Assembly (NCBI GenBank): GCA_964561005.1
Contig: CAZLNO010000126.1
Coordinates: forward strand, 1-9,226
Reading direction: 5' to 3'
DNA: 9,226 bases
Source of the DNA: CAZLNO01 sp964561005
GTDB lineage: Bacteria > Pseudomonadota > Alphaproteobacteria > Kiloniellales > Rhodovibrionaceae
Shown here piece after piece: positions 6,701-9,226 of the stretch (position 1 is the stretch's first letter; each line of letters begins with the position of its first letter). Under the pieces are notes generated by a model, which had not been told where the DNA came from, searched no databases, and was given only the letters and a program-made list of their open reading frames with translations. The translations under genes and the position numbers were made by a program.

Positions 6701-6888
6701 ACATGATCGGCTCGGTCGTGGGCGTGCAGCCCTTCGGCGGCGAGGGGCTGTCGGGCACCGGCCCCAAGGCGGGCGGCCCGCACTACCTGCACCGCTTCGC
6801 CACCGAGCGCACCCTGACGGTCGACACCACCGCCGCCGGCGGCAACGCCTCGCTGCTGTCCCTGGGCGACGAGGACCTGCCGGTGTAG
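3730..6888 (+). CDS. putA: Bifunctional PutA: proline dehydrogenase / L-glutamate gamma-semialdehyde dehydrogenase
   Basis: This 1052-residue enzyme oxidises proline to glutamate in two channelled steps. FAD-dependent proline dehydrogenase passes electrons to the quinone pool at the inner membrane, and an NAD-dependent aldehyde dehydrogenase follows. The N-terminal arm and helical domain span about residues 1-230. The PRODH barrel follows with RLVKGAYWD (351-359), FASHNAHT (404-411), FEFQRLHGMGE (425-435), YAPVGGHE (454-461) and the substrate-binding YLVRRLLENGAN (466-477). The dehydrogenase domain has SPWNFP (698-703), AKPAEQTP (723-730), FTGS (775-778), Glu802 in ETGGQN and the nucleophile Cys836 in SAGQRCS. 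The C-terminal flap carries TTAAGGNASLL. It has no ribbon-helix-helix DNA-binding domain and no extra C-terminal domain, so it is a short (type A) PutA of slightly above usual length. GAGGGAGG lies 7 nt before the ATG. Regulation is expected through divergent PutR. All key catalytic residues are present. Confidence 0.98.
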   Translation: MIIDPQLADAGPLRQAVRQAHRAEEAAVVRARLLEAEVEGHARERIQETARGLVKAVREEHHLAGIEAFMNEYELSSKEGIVLMCLAEALLRVPDSETVDALIKDKIATADWEAHLGHSGSLFVNASTWALMLTGRVVKLEDDERRDYGGVLRRLIHRSGEPFIRNAVWQAMRILGRQFVMGRTIKEALERARASERKGYRYSYDMLGEAARTQADSDAYYRQYLDAIDAIGKASNGRGPIDGPGISVKLSALHPRYEFAKRERVMAELLPRMREIAKAAAKHDIGLCIDAEESERLDISLDVIEAISGDPDLKGWRGFGLAVQAYQKRAAPLIDWLADMARRHQRRLLVRLVKGAYWDTEIKRCQERGLEEYPVFTRKANTDVCYLACARKLLDDPEAFYPQFASHNAHTVAYVLENAGNSREFEFQRLHGMGEALYDRIVDPQRHGLPCRIYAPVGGHEDLLPYLVRRLLENGANTSFVNRISDEKIPVDDIIADPIQEVRRHTQVRHPRIPLPRDLYGEGRVNSKGVDLADPRVLAPLGREMDRAAAESWRAAPIVGGQSQRAGAPQAVFDPADHRRQVGEVTWTDRTALDKALARAQRAHADWDRTPAGERSRRLRAAADEMEARMGELMALCTREAGKSIADGVAEVREAVDFLRYYAARAEIDFAEPRRLPGPTGERNELYLRGRGTFVCISPWNFPLAIFTGQVSAALAAGNCVIAKPAEQTPLIAAAAVRILHRAGIPEDVLHLLPGDGPNVGGPLIRDPRIAGVAFTGSVETAKLINRQLAERDGPILPFIAETGGQNAMIVDSTALPEQVVADAVYSAFASAGQRCSALRVMFVQREVADKMIEMLAGAMDELKVGDPALLSTDVGPVIDGEARDMLNGHAKAMESQGKLLCRAKLDADCAHGTFVAPAAFEIDGINRLQREVFGPMLHVIRFDRERLDQVIDAINTTGYGLTHGIHSRIDHVVEHIADRIKVGNCYVNRNMIGSVVGVQPFGGEGLSGTGPKAGGPHYLHRFATERTLTVDTTAAGGNASLLSLGDEDLPV

Positions 6889-6917
6889 GCTGACCGGCGA
6901 ATTGCCCGGATGCCTGG

Positions 6918-7481
6918 ATGATGAGCACGGCCGCGCCTTCCTTGCCCGACACCCCGTTCATGGCGGCGGTTCTCGAAGTCATCCGGCGGATCGAGCGAAC
7001 GATCCCCGAGGACTTCCAGGAACGCATCAAGGCGGTCCTCGCCGGCGGCGCGGCCGTGCATGTCCATACGGCGGCCCGTGTGTCCCATGACGTCGAGGCC
7101 ATGTTCGATCATCGGCTCCTGCTGCCGGGCGATGTCGTCGTGCGATATCGGGGCCAGGACGGTGAGGCGGCGGTCACCCTCGACACGAACTACGCTTCGG
7201 AGATCGCCTTGCTGCACCCGGACGCGATGGACGACGCACCGTTTCTCACCCGCGTGGGCCGGATCGACGTCCATGTGCTGCACCCGGTCGACCTGGCCGT
7301 GACGAAGATCGGGCGCTGGCAGGGCAACGATGCGTCGGACGTGGCGTCGCTCGCCAGGACGGGCCTGCTCGACCGCGAGGCCGTGGAACGCCGGACCCGC
7401 GAGGCCCTGTCCTATTTCGTCGGCGGCACCGGCATGATCGGGCACAACCTGCGCGACGCGCTGGAGTCGATTCCGGCATGA
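6918..7481 (+). CDS. DUF6036-like nucleotidyltransferase-fold protein
   Basis: This 187-residue protein resembles the DUF6036 nucleotidyltransferase group. After a helical N-terminus it has AGGAAVHVHTAARVSHDVE (residues 42-60), with the Gly-Gly pair and an acidic pair Asp58/Glu60 in the place of the DxD of the polymerase-beta fold. A later Asp89 in TLD could be the third acidic residue. The family-like segment VHVLHPVDLAVTKIGRW then NDASDVASLARTGLL (about 119-150) closes the domain. Glu60 in place of the more usual Asp may mean altered or absent catalysis. Relatives include proteins in toxin-antitoxin-like modules (AbiEii/MNT type), but the substrate is unknown. It lies 29 nt after putA with no good ribosome-binding site, and its stop overlaps the next ATG. 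About 13% of codons end in A or T by hand count, against about 4% at the putA start, which suggests a different origin. The start could be at 6918 or 6921. Confidence 0.72.
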   Translation: MMSTAAPSLPDTPFMAAVLEVIRRIERTIPEDFQERIKAVLAGGAAVHVHTAARVSHDVEAMFDHRLLLPGDVVVRYRGQDGEAAVTLDTNYASEIALLHPDAMDDAPFLTRVGRIDVHVLHPVDLAVTKIGRWQGNDASDVASLARTGLLDREAVERRTREALSYFVGGTGMIGHNLRDALESIPA

Positions 7482-7864
7482 GCGCGACCCGCCTTCTTCG
7501 GGATCTGGCGCCGCCCGGCGCGGAAACCTGGCGCGCGCGCGAGCAGCGCCTGTTCGACGTGATACAAGGGCTCGCCGCCGGCGACATTCCGGCCGACATC
7601 ACAGGCTTCGACGCCTATCAGCGGCGGGTTCTCGGCTATCTGGCGGAGACGGCGGCGCTGTTGCTGCCCAGCGCGCACCGCGACCGCCTGCTGGCGCTGG
7701 CCGGGCGCTGCCGGGAAAGCCTGACCTTCGACGACACCGTTGCGCTGCTGCCCGGCGCCGATACGCGCCGGCCCTGCTTCGACGACATCGCCAACGCCTG
7801 GAAGGTCGCGCCTGCGCTGGACCTGAACCGCTTGAAGAGCGAGATGCGGGCGCGCCGTGCCTGA
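7478..7864 (+). CDS. Hypothetical protein, 128 aa, coupled partner of the nucleotidyltransferase-like protein
   Basis: I do not recognise this protein. It has 128 residues, looks mostly helical and soluble, and has no signal peptide or membrane span. Features include WRAREQRLFDVIQ (about 19-31), GFDAYQRRVLGYLAETAALLLP (43-64) and a C-terminal ALDLNRLKSEMRARRA with a basic tail. Two cysteines (near residues 77 and 100) are not arranged as a metal site. Its ATG overlaps the stop of the preceding gene in an ATGA junction, so translation is probably coupled and the two proteins likely act together. Roughly one codon in eight ends in A or T, like its partner and unlike putA, consistent with the two moving as a unit. 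By position and size it could be the antitoxin, adaptor or substrate protein of the pair, but this is inference from context only. Confidence 0.75.
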   Translation: MSATRLLRDLAPPGAETWRAREQRLFDVIQGLAAGDIPADITGFDAYQRRVLGYLAETAALLLPSAHRDRLLALAGRCRESLTFDDTVALLPGADTRRPCFDDIANAWKVAPALDLNRLKSEMRARRA

Positions 7865-7913
7865 TCGGCCGCATTGACGCGACAGCGCGGCGCCTTACCT
7901 GCCATCGCGAGCC

Positions 7914-8966
7914 ATGATCGCGCCCCGACCCGAAAGCTGGATCCAGGTGACCGACCGCGGCCTCTACGTCGCGCCGGGGGACTTTTTCGTCGATCCGACG
8001 CGGGCGGTCGACAGGGCGGTCGTGACCCACGGCCACGCCGACCACGCGCGGCCGAACCACCGCGCCGTGCTGGCCACCGCCGAGACCCTGGCGATCATGC
8101 GCCACCGTTACGGCGAGCGGGCGGGCGAGGTGCACGAGCCGCTGGGCTATGGCGAGACCCGGCGCATCGGCGAGGTCGAGCTGCGCCTGGCGCCGGCCGG
8201 CCATGTGCTGGGCAGCGCGCAGGTGGTGCTGGACTACAGGGGCAGCCGGGTCGTCGTCTCCGGCGACTACAAGCGCCAGGCGGACCCGACCTGCGCGCCC
8301 TTCGAGCCGGTGCCTTGCGACGCCTTCGTCACCGAGGCCACCTTCGGCCTGCCGGTGTTCCGCCATCCCGACGCGGCGGGGGAGGTTGCCCGGCTGCTCG
8401 ACGCCCGGCGCATGTTTCCGGAGCGCGCGATCCTGCTGGGCGTCTATGCCCTGGGCAAGGCGCAGCGCATTGTGAGGCTGCTGCGCCAAGCGGGCTACGA
8501 CCGGCCGATCCACGTCCACGGCGCGCTGCTGGGCCTGTGCCAGCTTTACGAGGCCCAGGGCGTGGACCTGGGTCCGCTGGAACCGGCCACCGGACAGGCG
8601 AAGCCGGCGCTGGCGGGCGAGATCGTGCTGGCGCCGCCGGCGGCGCTCAACGACCGCTGGGCGCGCCGCCTGCCGGAGCCGCTGCCGGCGATGGCCTCGG
8701 GCTGGATGCGGGTGCGCCAGCGCGCCCGCCAGCGCGGGGTGGAACTGCCGCTGGTCGTCTCCGACCACGCGGACTGGGACGCGCTGACCGCGACGCTGAC
8801 CGAGGTCGGCGCGCCGCGGGTCTGGGTCACCCACGGCAGCGAGGAGGCGCTGTGCCACTGGGCCCGGCAGCAGGGCTTCGACGCCCGCGCGCTGGCCGTC
8901 GTCGGCTGGGGCGAGGCGGAGTCCGACCCGGAGGAGCAGGCTTCGGGCGGGGAGGGAAGCGCGTGA
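7914..8966 (+). CDS. Ligase-associated DNA exonuclease (metallo-beta-lactamase fold)
   Basis: This 350-residue protein has the metallo-beta-lactamase/beta-CASP-like layout of the ligase-associated DNA exonuclease family, often misannotated as an mRNA 3'-end processing factor. The metal site is THGHADHAR with His39, His41, Asp43 and His44. His97 is in AGHVLGSAQ and Asp118 in SGDYKRQADPT. TEATFGLPVF (140-149) and the late SDHADWDAL with THGSEE are typical of the family. It opens with WIQVTDRGLYVAPGDFFVDP, also characteristic. Characterised relatives are manganese-dependent nucleases in clusters with an ATP-dependent DNA ligase, an Lhr-type helicase and a metallophosphoesterase. All metal residues are present, so it should be active on DNA. 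It starts 49 nt after the 128-aa gene and has no strong ribosome-binding site. The Gly/Ser/Glu-rich tail after about residue 335 looks disordered. Confidence 0.93.
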   Translation: MIAPRPESWIQVTDRGLYVAPGDFFVDPTRAVDRAVVTHGHADHARPNHRAVLATAETLAIMRHRYGERAGEVHEPLGYGETRRIGEVELRLAPAGHVLGSAQVVLDYRGSRVVVSGDYKRQADPTCAPFEPVPCDAFVTEATFGLPVFRHPDAAGEVARLLDARRMFPERAILLGVYALGKAQRIVRLLRQAGYDRPIHVHGALLGLCQLYEAQGVDLGPLEPATGQAKPALAGEIVLAPPAALNDRWARRLPEPLPAMASGWMRVRQRARQRGVELPLVVSDHADWDALTATLTEVGAPRVWVTHGSEEALCHWARQQGFDARALAVVGWGEAESDPEEQASGGEGSA

Positions 8967-8981
8967 TATCGACCCGACCGC

Positions 8982-9007
8982 GGGGCGCGGGCTCCTGTCC
9001 GCGCCCC
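8982..9007 (+). terminator. Strong hairpin downstream of the exonuclease gene
   Basis: GGGGCGCGG (8982-8990) pairs perfectly with CCGCGCCCC (8999-9007) around an 8-nt loop. TTTT follows at 9013-9016 after five bases. It starts 15 nt past the exonuclease stop. It is plausible as an intrinsic terminator, though the T-tract is short and offset. Confidence 0.5.
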
Positions 9008-9041
9008 GAACGTTTTGACGCTGCGACGCCCGTGAAACGTC

Positions 9042-9068
9042 CGGGGCGGGGACGGAGCCCCCGCCCCG
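9042..9068. terminator. Second strong hairpin, possible backup terminator
   Basis: CGGGGCGGGG (9042-9051) pairs perfectly over 10 bp with CCCCGCCCCG (9059-9068) around a 7-nt loop. No T-tract follows. Together with the hairpin at 8982-9007 it would strongly impede read-through into the next gene. It may instead be one more intergenic palindrome. Confidence 0.4.
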
Positions 9069-9091
9069 CAACGAAAGATCGGACCGGCGCG

Positions 9092-9200
9092 GCCCCCACC
9101 CGGCGCTTCGCGCCGACCTCCCCCACGAGTGGGGGAGGTGAGAACCGAGGCAAAACCCCGACTCCCTCCCTCACGAGCGGGCGAGGGCCGGGCTGGGGGC
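9092..9200. repeat. Composite palindromic repeat element upstream of the ligase start
   Basis: The outer arms GCCCCCACCCGGC (9092-9104) and GCCGGGCTGGGGGC (9187-9200) are inverted repeats with one extra base. Inside are a GGCGC-TTC-GCGCC hairpin (9102-9114) and a perfect 11-bp palindrome, ACCTCCCCCAC/GTGGGGGAGGT (9116-9139, GA between). A diverged inverted copy containing CTCACGAGCGGGCGAGGG (about 9161-9187) completes it. C-rich palindromes of this wording are familiar dispersed intergenic repeats in alphaproteobacteria. The element ends 10 nt before the ATG at 9211 and so supplies most of that gene's leader. Confidence 0.7.
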
Positions 9201-9210
9201 ACCGCCGGCC

Positions 9211-9226
9211 ATGAAAGCCTTCGCCG
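9211..9226 (+). CDS. Start of probable ATP-dependent DNA ligase, cut by window edge
   Basis: ATG AAA GCC TTC GCC reads Met-Lys-Ala-Phe-Ala before the window ends. This is the usual opening of the ATP-dependent DNA ligases that neighbour the ligase-associated exonuclease. The exonuclease gene immediately upstream on the same strand strongly supports the call. A ribosome-binding site is not obvious; GGGGG at 9195-9199 is 11 nt upstream and inside the repeat element. Only five residues are visible, so identity rests on context. Confidence 0.65.

Noticed and set aside
3613..6792. 1059-residue open frame on the minus strand opposite putA
   Set aside because: It mirrors putA codons in a GC-rich genome. 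The translation is rich in Ala, Val, His, Arg and Gln, with no motif, and putA on the other strand has every catalytic residue.
6879..6898. GCCGGT/ACCGGC hairpin at the putA stop codon as a terminator
   Set aside because: The stem is only 6 bp, overlaps the stop codon and has no T-tract. It is too weak to call, so putA may read through into the next gene pair.
7599..9071. 490-residue minus-strand frame opposite the exonuclease gene
   Set aside because: It is a compositional shadow with low-complexity Ala/Arg/Gly/His content. The plus-strand gene has an intact metal-binding site.
7874..9214. 446-residue plus-strand frame overlapping the exonuclease gene
   Set aside because: This is the +1 shadow of the exonuclease gene. 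It is almost entirely Arg/Ala/Gly/Pro and runs through the hairpins and repeat.

Overview
The window is strongly GC-rich chromosomal DNA with G/C-ending codons. It most likely comes from an alphaproteobacterium, perhaps of the Rhodospirillales type. Supporting signs are an Lrp-type putR divergent from putA, a short PutA without a DNA-binding domain, an alphaproteobacterial-looking YebC, a perfect CtrA-type box and C-rich palindromic intergenic repeats. I recognise no specific species.

Left part (1-1700). yebC lies on the minus strand, and a start that reads M-R-V at the very edge may be ruvC, its usual downstream partner. Between them is a large inverted repeat with arms of about 58 nt. Divergent from yebC is a small orphan gene (86 aa) preceded by a perfect TTAA-N7-TTAA box. 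Downstream of that gene, in a convergent intergenic region, is a head-to-head pair of REP-like palindromes whose stems differ by a compensated base pair.

Middle (1770-6888). A 413-aa AAA/STAND-like ATPase, probably starting at GTG, lies downstream of putR on the minus strand. putR (Lrp/AsnC activator) is divergent from putA (bifunctional proline dehydrogenase / glutamate-semialdehyde dehydrogenase). Together these two form a classical proline-utilisation unit, with a candidate operator and an extended -10 in the shared intergenic region.

Right part (6918-9226). Downstream of putA is a translationally coupled two-gene unit: a DUF6036-like nucleotidyltransferase-fold protein and an unrecognised 128-aa partner. 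Both use more A/T-ending codons than putA. This is the best candidate for an undescribed small accessory module, possibly toxin-antitoxin-like. It is followed by a metallo-beta-lactamase-fold ligase-associated exonuclease. At the right edge are the first codons (MKAFA) of what is probably the ATP-dependent DNA ligase of the same repair cluster. The exonuclease and ligase are unusually separated by two strong hairpins and a roughly 109-bp palindromic repeat element.

Most of the window is ordinary chromosomal housekeeping and catabolism. The unusual content is the nucleotidyltransferase pair, the AAA ATPase and the three kinds of palindromic repeat. No RNA genes, CRISPR arrays, insertion sequences or prophage genes were seen.
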